DNA of 64,000 nt from Bugula neritina (GCA_964035545.1 OZ037769.1:4057929-4121928), one strand, 5' to 3'. Positions 25,531-42,553 are shown, counted from the first letter of the stretch. The notes: a model not told the origin generated them from the letters alone. Numbers and translations: made by a program.

Positions 25531-28286
25531 GAATGTTTAATCTTCACCAGATTATTGATTGTAACAGGAGTACCAGATGTCTAATACATCTTTTTCTACA
25601 GTTATTTTAAATAGCTATGTACAACGGTTACCATATATTTTTATGCACTGCATTAAAATTATATGAAATATTATTGATTGGACAAACCATTAAATTCTTC
25701 AGCATGCAGCTCAAAAGTGAGATGAATTAAAAATAAATATTATTTTTTTTTTAAATTTTGACTACTTAAATTAAGAAAACAAATTACCATCTCAAACAGA
25801 CTCTCAATCACACTCTTATGCTTTCCTTTAGGTTTAACTCAGTTGTACAGCTGCTCTGTCCTTTTAGAGTTAGCATTGCTAATATCATTATAATTAGACT
25901 TACTCTTAGTATCTTTATAAATATTTTTTTTATAAGTATAACATTCTGATTATTATTAACACCCCTGAAATCATCATAAATGACAGTGAGTGTGACTATG
26001 AATATGACTATAACTATAAATAATACTAAAATAAAAAGGTTCCAGGTTCCAACCTAAGTATTAAATTTGAATTTCTTATTCATAGTCAAACCCATACTCA
26101 TACTGATACTCACACTCACACTGTGAATCATTGCCCATTGGACTTGCTATAAATATAAGAATATTAATTGTAGTAATGTTATTACTTATTATTTTAATAC
26201 TTATTTAGTTATTACTATTAGTAATTACTAATTTAATATACATCTTGTAATTTTCGATTATAATATTACTATTTTTGATTTATATCGCAAAATAATAGAT
26301 AGAATAAATTTAAAATCTACTTATAGTTCAAGTTGTGCTTGTACTTGTAGCACTAGTTGACTAGTAGTACTAATAGTTCACTAGTAGTAGTACTACTAGT
26401 AGTTGAGTCGTAGTAGTTGGCTGTTGTAGCTAACTTTCACTTTTACTTTTAGGCCGTTACACTTACAGTGCTTTTTACTACAGAACGTAATAATTGTGTA
26501 ATAATTATAATCAATGAAAACAATGAATAAAAATAAGTATTTATCATTCGGTTTATAGTCATAATGGATATTTACTTATAATATTATAAATATAATATAC
26601 TTTGCATTTGCAATCTTTGCCTACATTTTAAACATACATATTTATTTGAAACGTCAAAAACAACCTTGACATGTTTACCGTGAAATAACTTTGCATATAT
26701 TTTATTACTATATTACTTATTAATTACGCATCAGACTCTTTAAGCAGATTTCATTGTATGCTAGTTCTTGGGTTATATATTTGTTGGGATTTACCACTTC
26801 AACTATTGTGGTTTCGTCACTAACGCAGTCACTTGGTACTAGTACTAGTAGGTCATAGCCCATAGGTCTGCTATAATAATATGCTCCAATTCTTCTAGGA
26901 GTCCATATGGAATTAAAATTATATAATTGTAGTAGTATTTCAGACCATGTCCATGGTGGATGATTGTGAATATTATTATTAACTAATGAATAATTTAAAT
27001 TTTAATCATTCACAGTTTACCAATAGTAAAACTAAAACTAAAAGTAATAGAGTAATACTTGTTAAAATTATAATCATTATGAATATGATAATGCTATTAG
27101 TATTATCATTATGATTATTATTATAATATTCATGTTGATATAGAGTGATATTTATCAGAAATTAGAATAATTTGTATAATTTACTTTTAGTTTTTAGTTT
27201 TATAAATACATAAAAACAGCTTTATTACTAGTGCTATTACAGTATTACTATTAGCACTACTAGTACTACTAATACTAAAGTGTTAGTAAAACAGTATGAG
27301 CTTGAACTACAAAGCTGCATGTTTAACTTTATGTTATTGTTAATGTTATGGTAATGTTTATTCTGATATTATCACCGGTTCACTTTTAGTAACTGATGAC
27401 TTAACTTGCTAACTTTTAAAGCCTAGTAACGTTTACTGTATTCTAACTAAAACACAAGCACAAAATGAAATAGAGATTGTACTAATAGACCTAGGGCTAG
27501 TAGGCTTGTTTCACAAACAGAACTGTAGCTGTAAGTGTAATATAATTATACTGGCTTAGTTTTTACTTTGGTTGCAAAAAATTCTTGACAGTTTTAGTTT
27601 GGGCTTTTTATTTCAATTCATTTTTCAACAGTTTAGTAAAACTAAATCAAATTGACTTAAAAATAATCTGTTTACTTGACTGCAGGTGATCAATAAGAAC
27701 ATTTTTTTAGATAAAGTTTTAAATTGAATTTAAATTTACTTAATTTTCATCAAAATCATTAAATTAAATTCTTGATTATGAGTATTTATTATCTAGCTAA
27801 AATAGTTATATTTGATTAATGAATATTAATTATTTTTAACTAATATATTTTTTGTGGACTAAATGCATGTATCTCCCTCATGACTTATAACTGTAGGTAT
27901 AACATCTGTAATTAGTATTAAACTTTATGTAGTTAAATTCTTATGAGAATAGAAATACTGTCATAAGTATCATACTGCTAATTTTGCATGCTGTATGAAG
28001 AAAAACACATTAATAACAAAGCTTATTTTTTGATATTGATAATAATAATACCCACATAACTACAGTAATATAATATGATGATACTATTCTGATAAATAAG
28101 CTTAAAAAATTAAAGCATGCCTTGCAAATTTGTCATATTTAAATAGGATTAATTCCTAATTAGGAAAAATGCTAATGTTTTTCTTTTTTGATAGATTTCA
28201 TATCGCACACAGACGTCTCTTTGTTCTACTAATTAGGACATCTATATTATTTTAGTAAAAAATGTTATAAGTCAACAACTGCTGTG
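25531..28286. other. Head-to-head intergenic region rich in cryptically simple DNA
   Basis: 2.76 kb between the divergent zinc-cluster and lipase genes. Stretches at about 25850-26470 and 26820-27540 are built of motifs such as TAGTAGTACTA, TATTACTATTA, ATGAATATGACTA and CTAGTAGTAC, with many small palindromes. No exon, TATA box or RNA gene is convincing. Confidence 0.6.
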
Positions 28287-31200
28287 ATGGAAGTACTTTG
28301 GGCTCAGTATAAGAAATTATCTGGGATCCTGGCATGTCGTGTGAAGCTTGTATTCGGATGTTCTCTTTCGGTATGTCAAACTGAACATATAAACAATCTT
28401 ATAGAGTTCTTGCTTATACACACAAGTTCAGTTTATGAAATTGGAAAAACCTAAAGTTTTATGATATTCTCTTTATGTTGTATACAGTATTTTATTTACA
28501 ATATATTTGTTTTTACAGGCTCTTATTATTGGCTATGTTATATCACTGATGGGTGAGTTTTTCATTTGTTCATTATTTACACCATTTATTTGTTATAAGT
28601 CACAACACTTTAAATATGCATGATGTGACACATAATTCTATTTTGATAGGTATTATGCCAGGAGAGTATAGACTGGAAACTGAGAGATGTATGGAGGATT
28701 TAGGGTGTTTCTCTATATACGGCAACTACACTCTACGACCTTTTAACCTTCTTCCGCAGTACAGAGACGTTGTTGATACTAGATTTATCCTCTATAACTC
28801 TGATTACACGTATAGCGAAAGTTCCTACAATGATATTCAAACTATAATCAAAGAGCTGCATTCTGGTAAAGGACTTGTAATAGTTATACATGGTTGGATT
28901 TCCTCGAGACATGATGCAGATATACAGGTATGTTTTAGTTGTTATTACAGTAGCTGTTAGTGTTTTTTTGTTCCTGTACTGGTTAGTGTGTTATGTCATG
29001 TGTTGTTTGTGTTGTTTGCTTGTAGATAAATGAATAGCTTCAGTTTTTAGCCGGTGATTATTCACTCAGGTAGGAGGCTAGCTGCAAACCCCCCTCATTC
29101 AGCTGTGAATATGTTGTAGCTAATTTTTGTCATTCAATTTTAAGCTCATACAGTAACCAAAATTAATTTTCATGGCATTTCTATATAATTAAAAATTTAT
29201 AAATGTAATTAGCTGATATCCAAAATGAATCAATTATAATATATTTTAATTAGATGCTCTAAGACAATAAAAATAATGCCCTGGTAGTTAGGTTTAGACT
29301 ACTGCAGCACCAACTGCCTTGTGGGGGGAGGGGGTTGAGCCCCTATCCACTACTATATTACCAGGCCTGATGGTGTAGCAGTGGATAGAATAAGGAATAT
29401 GATTAGTCTTATGTAATCTGCACACATGAAATTACATAACATACATATATGTATGTTATGTACATGCATGTAATGTATGTATACATGTGTATACAATGAT
29501 GTACAATAATATGCTAAGCTGTACGTCACATACATATATGTACATCAAGTCTTTAGTGAATTATTTGTTTCTTCTATGCTATAAAATGCTATAAATATGT
29601 CCCCATATACATTATACATTACTGTTGATTAATTAAATGGATTGTAATGCTGATTGTTTTAGAATTTGGTGAAAACACTGGTAGATGAGAAAGGAGAGGA
29701 GTTAAATGTGATGCTTGTAGAGTGGGAGAGGGGCTCTGTACAGACGTACCCTCAAGCTGCAGCCAATACCAGGGTTGTGGGAGCTGAGATTGCTAGGCTA
29801 CTTCGTCTGGTCCAGGTGATGCTCTATCATATAATATGCAGTGGTTTTTACTTTTAATATCCACTTTATGTTCGGAGTTTTATGTGGCACGCTTGGTATC
29901 AGCCTGAATCGATCATTTATCTTAATATATCTTAGTCAGGTTTGCCTATGTATTAAGGTGAGCTTTTCTATCAGTGACTTGACTATTCGCAGCGCTGTCG
30001 CTGTGAGTCTGGATTGCGATATTACCTCCCCCTGAGTTCTTTATTCAGGTGCTTTTGTTGAAATAAAATAAACAGAAATACATGTTATGGAGACGATGGT
30101 AGCGGTGGTCACCTTTGGTCACTTTTAACCGCTGTGGTCCTGCGCGGGTGGCGGGTCGATTATTTTCATGAAGTAGTTTTGCTACTTTCTAGATGTTGAA
30201 GAAAATGTTATCATTCTCATACTTTTACAGCTCATATCTACCCCAAGTCATTTTGAGACACCCACACTTTCTACTAAATGCTAAAAAACTATCATATAAT
30301 TTTTTTGTTTTGTAGACTAAGATTCTACTAAAAGATGTTCATTTAGTGGGTGTCAGTTTGGGGGCCCACATTTCAGGCACATGCGGATCTCTTCTACCTG
30401 GGATTGGTAGAATTACAGGTACTTATTGACTATTGCTGCTTGTCTAAAGCTCCAGTTTGAAAACTATAATTTGTAGGAACTTAAGTCACTTTTATAGCTA
30501 GCAAATTGTGCAATCTATTTAGATAATTCTGATGGTTTGAGTATACATTGGATATTTATGCACACACACACACACACATGCACACGCACACGCAACTGCT
30601 CAAGCTAGTTTTTGGGTTTTCTTATACATGATAGCTTTTTAAATTAAATTTAAGATATACATAAATATTCGAAACAGACACTAATTTGATATAAACCTCT
30701 GGTTTTATCTGTTTTGTATCTTTTATATTTCTACAGCACTCGATGCTGCTGGGCCTCTTTTTGAGAGTTATCCTCCCTCAATCAGATTGGATCCAACCGA
30801 CGCCCTGTTTGTTGACGCTATACATACGGATGGTGATGATTTCTATAAAGTAGTCATGGCAGAAGGTGGTAAGTGTCTTCTAGGAGCTGACATATTTGAC
30901 AGTTGAAGCAGGTGCTTGACATGTCTGTTTATTTTTACTGGTATACTGACCTCACTTTCAATTTTAGTGAAATGATTTGTAAATTCTAGTCCCTGAAATA
31001 GTGTGGTTCTTTAGTTTTCAAGTTTTAAACAATAAATTTATCAAAGTAATTGTCAAATAACAAAATATATTGAATAGTTGATTTTGTTTTTTTTAGAAAA
31101 TTGGCTTTTCAATCAGGAGTTATCTTTTCTTGATCATAAATTTTATAAACCTCCACAAAGTTTCAAAATTATTGGTATTTATTAGTTTACATCTGGCAGG

Positions 31201-33368
31201 TTTTTTATAGTCTTCAAGTTACGATAGAAAGTTTTGAAGAATTGAAATTTGCTCAAGATATAAGTATTTAATCGTAATGATATAATTTCACAAGATCAAC
31301 ATAAGCATAACATTTTGATTAGTTACAATTTATTTGCTTGGAAAGCTGCCAGCCAAAATTGCGTCAGACTTCTAAGAAAAGTACAAGGGCAGACAATTTC
31401 TGCTCCGGTTATATTGATAATGTGTTTATCTGTAGCATACTTCAGTGTTTACTTTGCATACTTTTAGTATATATTCAACACTGTTATTACATATTTCACA
31501 GCACATTTGACTAACAAGCTTTCATATATTCTGTATATTCAACAGGTCTTGGAATTCACCATAGTATTGGACATGCTGACTTCTACCCAAATGGAGGTCA
31601 TACACAGCCCCATTGTAATGGCGTCATGAGTCGTACGCTGACAGACATAACTTCTGGGTCACTGCAAAGTACGTTACTGTATCACTTTGTCTGTATTATA
31701 CAGCATATATATATATCACTCTGTCTGTATTATAAAGTATATATCTATCGCTATGTCTGTATTATACAGTATATATCTATCACTATGTCTGTAAGCTACA
31801 GTATATATCTATCACTATGTCTGTATTATACAGTATATATCTATCACTATGTCTGTATTATACAGTAGATATATATCACTCTATGACATTAAGCTGAAAT
31901 ATTAATCTGATAAATTATGATTTCATACTAGTATTGTTATATTATTTATTATTTCTTTCATCAGTACTATTTCATTGATGGATATTACACTGCTGTTTAT
32001 TATTGCGAACTGCTATCTATAATTGCTCTACTGAGTGAAATAATGACTCTAAAGAATTGCAGAAATGCAAAGACATGCATTTTGTGTGCTAGAGACTTTT
32101 TTGAAAATTAAAAGATACTCTCTTAATTACCAATTCTTAAAAACTTTGAAGTTTATTTCAATTTCTTGATAATCTAATTATGTGACAATAAAGGAAGTCG
32201 TTTATATTTTTATCTGAATTCTAACTCTAAGCCAAGATAGGATTTTATTATCTGTGGAAGTTATAATTTCTTTGTTCATAATTTGCATAGACTGCATATA
32301 CGAATTGTGTCGAGAGTGCTCATCGGTCTTTTCAGATACAATATTTTGCGTGTTTTAGATGTGCAGCTAAAGAAGCTTGTAGCCTGTGATCATGAATTAT
32401 CTCTAGACTACTTTGCTCAGTCTATATTGACTAGTCACCTCTACACAGCGTACGCATGTGATGACGACCAGCAAGGCTTTATAGATGGCAGGTGTAGCTC
32501 CACTAACTACATGGGGTACGAGGCTTACAAACCTTCTACGGACAGGAAGTACTATCTACACATGTCTGACAATCGTCCGTATATAGGTCAGTTTTGTACT
32601 TGTGAATTCAAGATGTAGTTTTGTTACTGTTAGTGTATATAACAGTACAATATTATGTAGTATTGTTACTGTTGGTGTACATGTATATTACAATTCAACA
32701 CTTAGTTTTGTTACTGTTAGTGTATATAACAGTACAATATGTAGTATTGTTACTGTTGGTGTACATGCATATTACAAGCCCAGTGTTGTCTATTTTGTTG
32801 TAGGAAATCACTTTATAGCTACCGTCACAGTCAACGTGACCAACTTGGTTTGCCTTCGACTCACCTTGAAAGGAGCCAATGGTGTGGCTGGACACATTCA
32901 GCAGCCAGGATTTAAGTCAGTCATATAAGTTTCTGATATCCTAGTTTATGAGAGCTGGAGGATTCATTTGGCATGTAGATATCAGTTTCTCTGAATATCG
33001 TTCACTGCTCAATATGCTTCAGTTTTACTAAACGTAGTAATGCAGTTACAATAAAATATCTCAAAACTTGGTAAATTATTCCAGTATTGGCTGATTTCAT
33101 TTTATAACTTTTAGCTGGTATTTTAATATCATGTGTTATCATTTATTTTCTTAGAAAGTCCTGTAGTCTCTCTTCTACACAATCCGCCATGCTCTACTCT
33201 GATGTGCCGATTTCTACACTCCACAGTTTGAACATAACTTGGGAGGATAATGCAGCGTCCCATAGTCAAGTACTAGTTCACGGGCTAACTCAACTAACTC
33301 TTGTCAATGCAAGCGTATCACATGGAGATATGGTGTTAGTATATGTCCTCATTGCGCAATGCTGTTAG
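28287..33368 (+). CDS. Pancreatic lipase-family triglyceride lipase/phospholipase A1, complete
   Basis: Exons 28287-28370, 28519-28552, 28650-28927, 29663-29815, 30316-30418, 30737-30868, 31546-31668, 32359-32586, 32804-32915 and 33155-33368 total 1461 nt, 486 residues. A hydrophobic segment near residues 26-41 ([12 protein letters not shown]) is a signal anchor or signal peptide. The alpha/beta-hydrolase core shows VIVIHGW (oxyanion region), the nucleophile elbow GVSLGAH, the Asp in [13 protein letters not shown], and the His in [11 protein letters not shown], so the Ser-Asp-His triad is intact. [10 protein letters not shown] begins a lid of about 26 residues closed by the Cys before that His, close to pancreatic-lipase length. 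A C-terminal region of about 130 residues corresponds to the PLAT-like half. Expected role: ester hydrolysis of dietary or extracellular lipid. The last exon reads through a possible GT to a TAG; a further downstream exon cannot be excluded. Confidence 0.92.
29440..29550. repeat. Palindromic ATGTATAC/ACATGCATGT-type simple repeat in lipase intron 3
   Basis: Repeated ACATACATATATGT, GTACATGCATGT and GTATACATGTGTATAC blocks, self-complementary. Intronic. Confidence 0.65.
30560..30596. repeat. (CA)n microsatellite
   Basis: CACACACACA run with TG and CG interruptions in lipase intron 5. Confidence 0.8.
31676..31880. repeat. ~30-bp minisatellite in lipase intron 7
   Basis: About six units of TATCTATCACTATGTCTGTA plus TTATACAGTA, directly after the exon 7 donor. 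It gives a false Tyr/Ile/Cys-rich extension of that exon's reading frame. Confidence 0.85.
32612..32785. repeat. Two-copy ~85-bp tandem repeat in lipase intron 8
   Basis: Two copies of a block with GTTACTGTTAGTGTATATAA, ACAGTACAATAT and TTGTTACTGTTGGTGTACAT, 32614-32704 and 32705-32785. Confidence 0.8.
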
Positions 33369-37184
<3,816 letters not shown>

Positions 37185-37192
37185 TATATAAA
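37185..37192 (+). promoter_or_regulatory. TATA box of 12-Cys gene 1
   Basis: TATATAAA lies 57 bp upstream of the end (37249) of a short 5' exon. The minus-strand paralogue has TATAAAA in the matching place (45306-45300), which supports both. Confidence 0.65.
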
Positions 37193-37248
37193 CAAGAAGC
37201 AACACTTGCAGCATTGCAGATTGGTAAAATTGGCTCGAATTATAAACA

Positions 37249-40200
37249 AGTATAAGTATATCTTTTCAAAAGTTATTAATGCACTACATTATGCGTAAGT
37301 GTGAAAATTCCTAAAGTTTGTTTTATTTTTTGCATTTGTATATATAGGTATATAGAAGTACATATAGTATATAGTATACGTGTAGGTACATAGAAATAAT
37401 AGCTATAATTTCACACAGTATTTTTACTCAAAATTCAAAATTTATTATGAAAAATGCTTTTTTAAGTTGTCTATTAGATCTTTCAACTCTCCAGCTGCAT
37501 GGATGAACGGCTGGGTGAAAAGTGATACAATGTAATGTAACATATTATATCAAGTAGAACGCTATATCATGGCCGTAAAGTAGTATAAAACTCCCATATT
37601 TGACTTATTTTAGTGCTTGTAAAGATGGCCATTGCACTGTGTGCTGCAACTATTTTTGCTGGTAAGTCTACACATAGAATTCTTTTGCTATGTTAATTTA
37701 TTCAACATGATATTTAGAAAAACATTATAAATGCAAAGAAATTGAAACCTGTGCGTTTATGAATATTTTGTGCTTATACCAGAGTAGAGTAGAGTTTCAG
37801 TTATTTCAACTCGAAATTTTATAGCTTTACTGAAACCCATTGAAATAGCAAAAGATCTACTAGCTAATGGCTATGAAGAACTTTGTGCATGTCATAACTT
37901 CATTAATTTTTCTTTCACTCTATTAAAACTTTATTTTATTGGTTTCAATGTAGAATGCGTGTTGTGCTTTGAGTGTGAGTAATAGAAAAATAATATGTCA
38001 TTGATATATATGTTCAATTTTCCTTGTTTTAATTAGACAGGATTGCCTTCTTTTCTGGAAATAAATTTGTCTTAGAATTATCAAATTTGAAGTTAAATAA
38101 CGCTATCTCTTATAATGTAGATTAATTGCCCCCACAAACCTGAGGCTTTTAACTTGCAAGGCAGCGTCATACACTATGTGGGTGACTGAAGAATTACAAC
38201 ATAGCATTAGTTTGCAGCTAATGTAGTAGTTATGGTAGTGCACACTTTAAAAGTAGAACTGATTAGTTAGCAGGTCTTGCAAAAACTATAATTTACTTTT
38301 GGTAGAGTTTTCTGATGCTATGGACGCAGCAGTTCATCCCAGGATTCCAGGTTAGTTGGATCTGATATCAAATCATAAGAAACATGTTTAGTAATTTGTT
38401 TTTATAATTATAAATAAAAGCATGTGAATCGCCAACAAAGAGCACCAGTTTACTTTGTAGGTTGCTCTTCACTTACAGTTTTTAGATTTTTTCAAAGTAA
38501 ATCATGACCAATATAGTTTTCTATGAGCGACCCTTCCTGCCCAAGATAGAGAAATGTATCAGTTTTAGAGATTATGCAATAAGATACATAAACACTTACA
38601 AATATTTATCAAAATACAAATTTTTGCAATGCCATACTATTATCATAATATTCTAGTATATTACATTATACACATATTATCGTATTATAATATTGTTTTG
38701 CAGTTTGTGAAGAAAACTTGTTTAATGAGTTTTGCAAGTTTAGGCAACTAGTGAAGACCAGACACCCTGACAAATGCTTAAGGTTTGTTCTTCATATTTT
38801 TTTGCATGCAGAGCACAGTCATAGCAATTATAACAGCCATAGTCATTGTACTTGTCTAGTCATAGTCACAGTTATAGTCATAGTCATAGTCATAGCTCTA
38901 ACAGTTATAGTCACATTTATAGCCATTGAATTGTAGTCATAGCTTGGTCCTAGTCATCGCAATAGTCACAGTAATTGTTGTAGTCATAGCTTAGTCATAG
39001 TCATTGTAATAGTCAAAGTCATAGTCATTGTTGTACTAGTACTAGCTGTTAGCCAAAGGAATATAGTGGAAACCACACTAACTACATAACAGTAATAAAA
39101 AAAGATTAAAGCTTTAAATAAGAGCATTTTACACTAATTTATGATACATTTGTGTTTTTATTAGTTGGTAGTGATAATAAATGGTTTTATATTAAATAAT
39201 TTTCAAGAGCCAGGACTTTGCTACAAAAAGCAATATCTGACTGTGAGGTAAAAGACCCGGTGAAAAGGGTGTTTCAAGGCAGTCGATACGTCAAGCTGTT
39301 TTTGAGAAACTGTGGTGATATAGAGTTTCCGTCAGAAGGTGAATGAATAATAACAACTTTTTATGGCACTTTTACAGATTTTACAATTTCAACTACTCAA
39401 AAATTGGTGTAAGCTAGCATAAATAATTGAGTAACTCACTTTTTGTTATTCATTTCTCAAGATATAGATTATTTTCTGTTTACTTACAAAGACTTTGCAC
39501 AGTATAATTCAACACACTGTACCTTTTCAACTTTATTTTAGGTTGTGGTAAAATTACAGCATGCTTGCAGAAAATTTTCAAGTTAAATGGACGCAGAATA
39601 GATTGGTAAGAAATCTATCAAATACCATATCAAGTTATCAAAGTGATTATCAGCAAGATGCAAATCAAAAGCTGCAATTTAATCTGCAATATTCTTGAGT
39701 TTACCCAGTGGCACCTGTGGTGTAATGCTAGCTTGCCTGCTTGCAAGCCGGAGGTCTTGGGCTCGAATCCTAGTGGGGACAAAAGTTTTATATCTGCATG
39801 TGGATTAAAATAGAACCTAGGATTGAGATAAATCATTGGAACTTCTCTCAACTTTTCAACTACTTTTTAATTGTGCTTAAACCTACTCTTTATTATATAA
39901 TCCCTGGCTTATTGTGATTTAAATCCCACAGTATAATATGTCTACGTCTTAATTATTCAAAACTTCTTCAGTAATTGTGTTAATATATGAGGAGCATGTA
40001 ACTGTACTGCTTTTCTTCAAAACGCGTACGCTCCCTTAAATAATGAATGCCATACGTATAGGTAATATTTTGCAATTATACTCTTACAACAGTAGGTTTC
40101 TTTCGAAATTTTCTTCTTACAATAATTATGCAGTCAAACTGGTCTGCAATGTTTTGACAGCTAGTTGTTATTCCTTTAACCTGCTGTGCTCTATGCTAAG

Positions 40201-40728
40201 CCTGTTGTTAGCAGTTTGTGCAATAATAGCAGTTTTGAAATCACTGAAATGAATAATGAGAGTGGTGTTGTTTGGAATCCCGAAGCCCCTGTAGCGTGCC
40301 TGCTTGTAGGCCAGAAGTCTGTCGTTCAAATCCCGGTGGAGGCAATTATGTATTTCATAAGTTGTTATTCCAAAACTTTGACTAGTGCTATGCTAATATT
40401 TAAGAGAACCAAACCTGCTCTTAGACTTATTTTATTAAAGAACTGAACATGTAACTTGAATATTTTTTAAGTCCAATACCATGATTCAATGACTGTAAAT
40501 CACACTTTCTGTTCATAAATACATATCGTGCCAAATAATTTTACTAGTTCTAAAAAAGAAGAGGCTGAAAATTGCTACCACGAAGCTACAAAAGGAGAGT
40601 GTGTGTTAGCAAAAGGAGCACAGAAATTGGTAATTCATCAAACTGTTCCACGAGTCTGTCCATCTGGTCGATACAATTCAGTGAAACCCCTCCTTCCCTC
40701 ATGTAGACGCCATAGTCGTGTTCACTAA
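37249..40728 (+). CDS. Secreted 12-cysteine protein, paralogue 1 (unknown family)
   Basis: The 5' exon ends AAACAA at 37249 and its last A plus TG at 37614 form the start codon. Coding exons: 37249, 37614-37661, 38306-38350, 38704-38782, 39208-39338, 39542-39605, 40548-40728; 549 nt, 182 residues. Residues 1-16 are a short signal peptide (MLVKMAIALCAATIFA). The mature part has 12 Cys at 33, 42, 56, 70, 93, 103, 109, 123, 132, 141, 160 and 175, presumably six disulfides, and a basic C-terminus (RRHSRVH). Exon lengths and phases parallel the minus-strand paralogue at 42554-45226; the signal exon (48 nt) and the first Cys exon (79 nt) are identical in length in both. An in-frame ATG four codons further on (37625) could also initiate. 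I do not recognise the family; extracellular defence, toxin-like or ligand roles are only possibilities. Confidence 0.8.
38813..39050. repeat. AGTCAT/AGTCAC cryptically simple repeat in 12-Cys gene 1 intron 4
   Basis: Many copies of CATAGTCATAGTCA with AGTCACAGTTAT variants begin about 30 bp after the donor at 38783. Val/Ile-rich frame extension here is spurious. Confidence 0.8.
39703..39780 (+). repeat. tRNA-derived SINE-like copy in gene 1 intron 6
   Basis: Begins TTACCCAGTGGC. It has an A-box-like TGGTGTAATGCTAGC, a CTTGCAAGCC anticodon-arm-like block and a B-box GGGCTCGAATCC. It does not fold as a canonical tRNA. Related copies: 40281-40346, 43087-43170 (-) and 48329-48412. Confidence 0.6.
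40281..40346 (+). repeat. Diverged tRNA-derived SINE-like copy
   Basis: GCCTGCTTGTAGGCCAGAAG followed by a B-box-like GTTCAAATCCC; second copy within intron 6 of 12-Cys gene 1. Confidence 0.5.
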
Positions 40729-41416
40729 TACTACTCTCATTTTAATAGATATGTTACCAGTTTGCGAAGGTGTAAAATGTTTTGAAATATTATATATAAG
40801 CAGTTGCTGTAACCAACTTTATTTACCCACATGGCATAAATTTTTTGTGGCTATTTAAGAACATTTGTCGTACCAAAATTTATTAATAAGATAGTAATCA
40901 TGCAGTAACAATAGAATAGTTTGCAGTATTATATTGTTCTCATTCCCATTAAATATAAATAAATCTAAAATATTGTGTAAACTTCAAGCAGCATAGCAAC
41001 ATTTGCTTCCATTTTCTAATTTAAATCGTTTTTAAAACTTTGTTAAAAATGAGCTTTGCACAATGCATTTTCAAATACAGAGCTTATAGATATGTTCTAA
41101 GGTTATCAAGCTATAGTTACAATACTTATTTTGCTTAAAAAATTGACCCGAAGTTTTATATAAAACATATTCACAGTTTAATCAGCCATTGTCACTTGGC
41201 TGTAACATATCACAAAAACGTTATGTAAACATAATTATCCAAACCATCTGGCTTGTATAAATATTTATTACTACACCTTTGCATAATAATTGCAATAAAT
41301 TAAAAGTTTTTATATAGTATCAGATGGTAAAATATATATTTATGCTTATAATTATGTTTATACGTAAACAACTCTCACAGTTCCATGAGAAATAAAATAG
41401 AAAACTGTTGTATTAT
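40729..41416. other. Intergenic, 3' flank of 12-Cys gene 1
   Basis: AT-rich. AATAAA occurs near 40963 as a possible polyadenylation signal. No exon seen. Confidence 0.5.
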
Positions 41417-41545
41417 GAAGCTAAGCACTTGAAATTTTCTTTACCTGTTGATTAGCAGAGATTGGTAATTCATGAAACTGTACTGCAAGCCCGTTTGTCT
41501 GGGGGCTATGGCAGTTCAAAAAGACCTGTTGCTCATTTAACTTAG
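41417..41545 (+). pseudogene. Decayed copy of the last exon of the 12-Cys family
   Basis: The core TTGGTAATTCATGAAACTGT (41462-41481) matches TTGGTAATTCATCAAACTGT in the final exon of gene 1 with one mismatch. Similarity continues through the region coding for CP-GRYNSVKPLLPS: here a CCGTTTGTCTGGGGGC block, then GCAGTTCAAAAAGACC. The Cys codon before the Pro is lost, and the frame ends in TAA and TAG where gene 1 has LLPSC. No other exons of this copy were found, so it is a remnant of a third local duplicate or a partial duplication. Confidence 0.6.
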
Positions 41546-42553
41546 TGGTGAATAACTTCCTATTTCAAACATTTTCAGTGTATGACATAGTGATAAATGT
41601 ATTATCAATATAAACAGTATCTTATTCATATAAAATTGATGATTGCTTAAAATACAATTCTTTCACTCTTTATTACAAAAATTTAAAACACTATGCTTTA
41701 TAGCTATAGATGTTTTGTATTACTTACCAAAGTAGCATTAAAGCTTTTTTAAATTATGCTATTTAATCTGTTTTAAACTAAAATCATAATCTAGTTTAAT
41801 GTATAAGCTGTTAAGAGCCACAATCAGTAATCAGGGCGTAGTTAGTAAGCCCATCTTAATACCCTTAATCTATGCTTCATTTTATCTTTATAAAATTAAA
41901 AAGGCTATTATTGCAAGCTTATATTGCTATACTTATCAAAACTATATCTGATTCAAAGGACTCAAGAGTCATAAAATAACCATTATTATCTGTTAATGGG
42001 TAAGCAGACATCATTTGTATAATCCTTAGCAAAAACATTGTAATTGTCACTGTGGTGTATACCTAGATCATAAAATCAAAGATTATTACTGGAAAAATCT
42101 TAGTGTAAAATTATTAATCTTAGCTCTAAGATACTATCAAACATGAAGAGTGAGGGTTTACTTCACTAAACCCAAGTTATTTACTACAATATAATATGTT
42201 TGCTTCGCCATACATGCAGTTGATCATTTCAAGCCTTTACTTGACTATTATTTATCGTTAGTCTAACTTCAACAGCTACATAAAAAATTTTATTAAAAAA
42301 TTGTTAGCAATTTGAAAAAAGTTGAGTATCTTGATATACAGTGCATGTTTAAGTTGTTATGTTTTTTTATTTCAGCCATAAAATAAAATAATTATAAACA
42401 ATACTTAATAAAGGTTAGAAATAATGAAAACAGAATGTTTTGAATGGGCGTATACATTAATTCATATTCAAAGTGAACACATGTTGACATAAATATATTT
42501 TTGTCTACCTCTATTGATGGAGATATTCAAACTTAAATTCATGAGAGTAAAAA
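41546..42553. other. Intergenic between convergent 12-Cys genes
   Basis: AT-rich with no exon seen. A minus-strand AATAAA at about 42366-42371 could serve gene 2. Confidence 0.5.
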
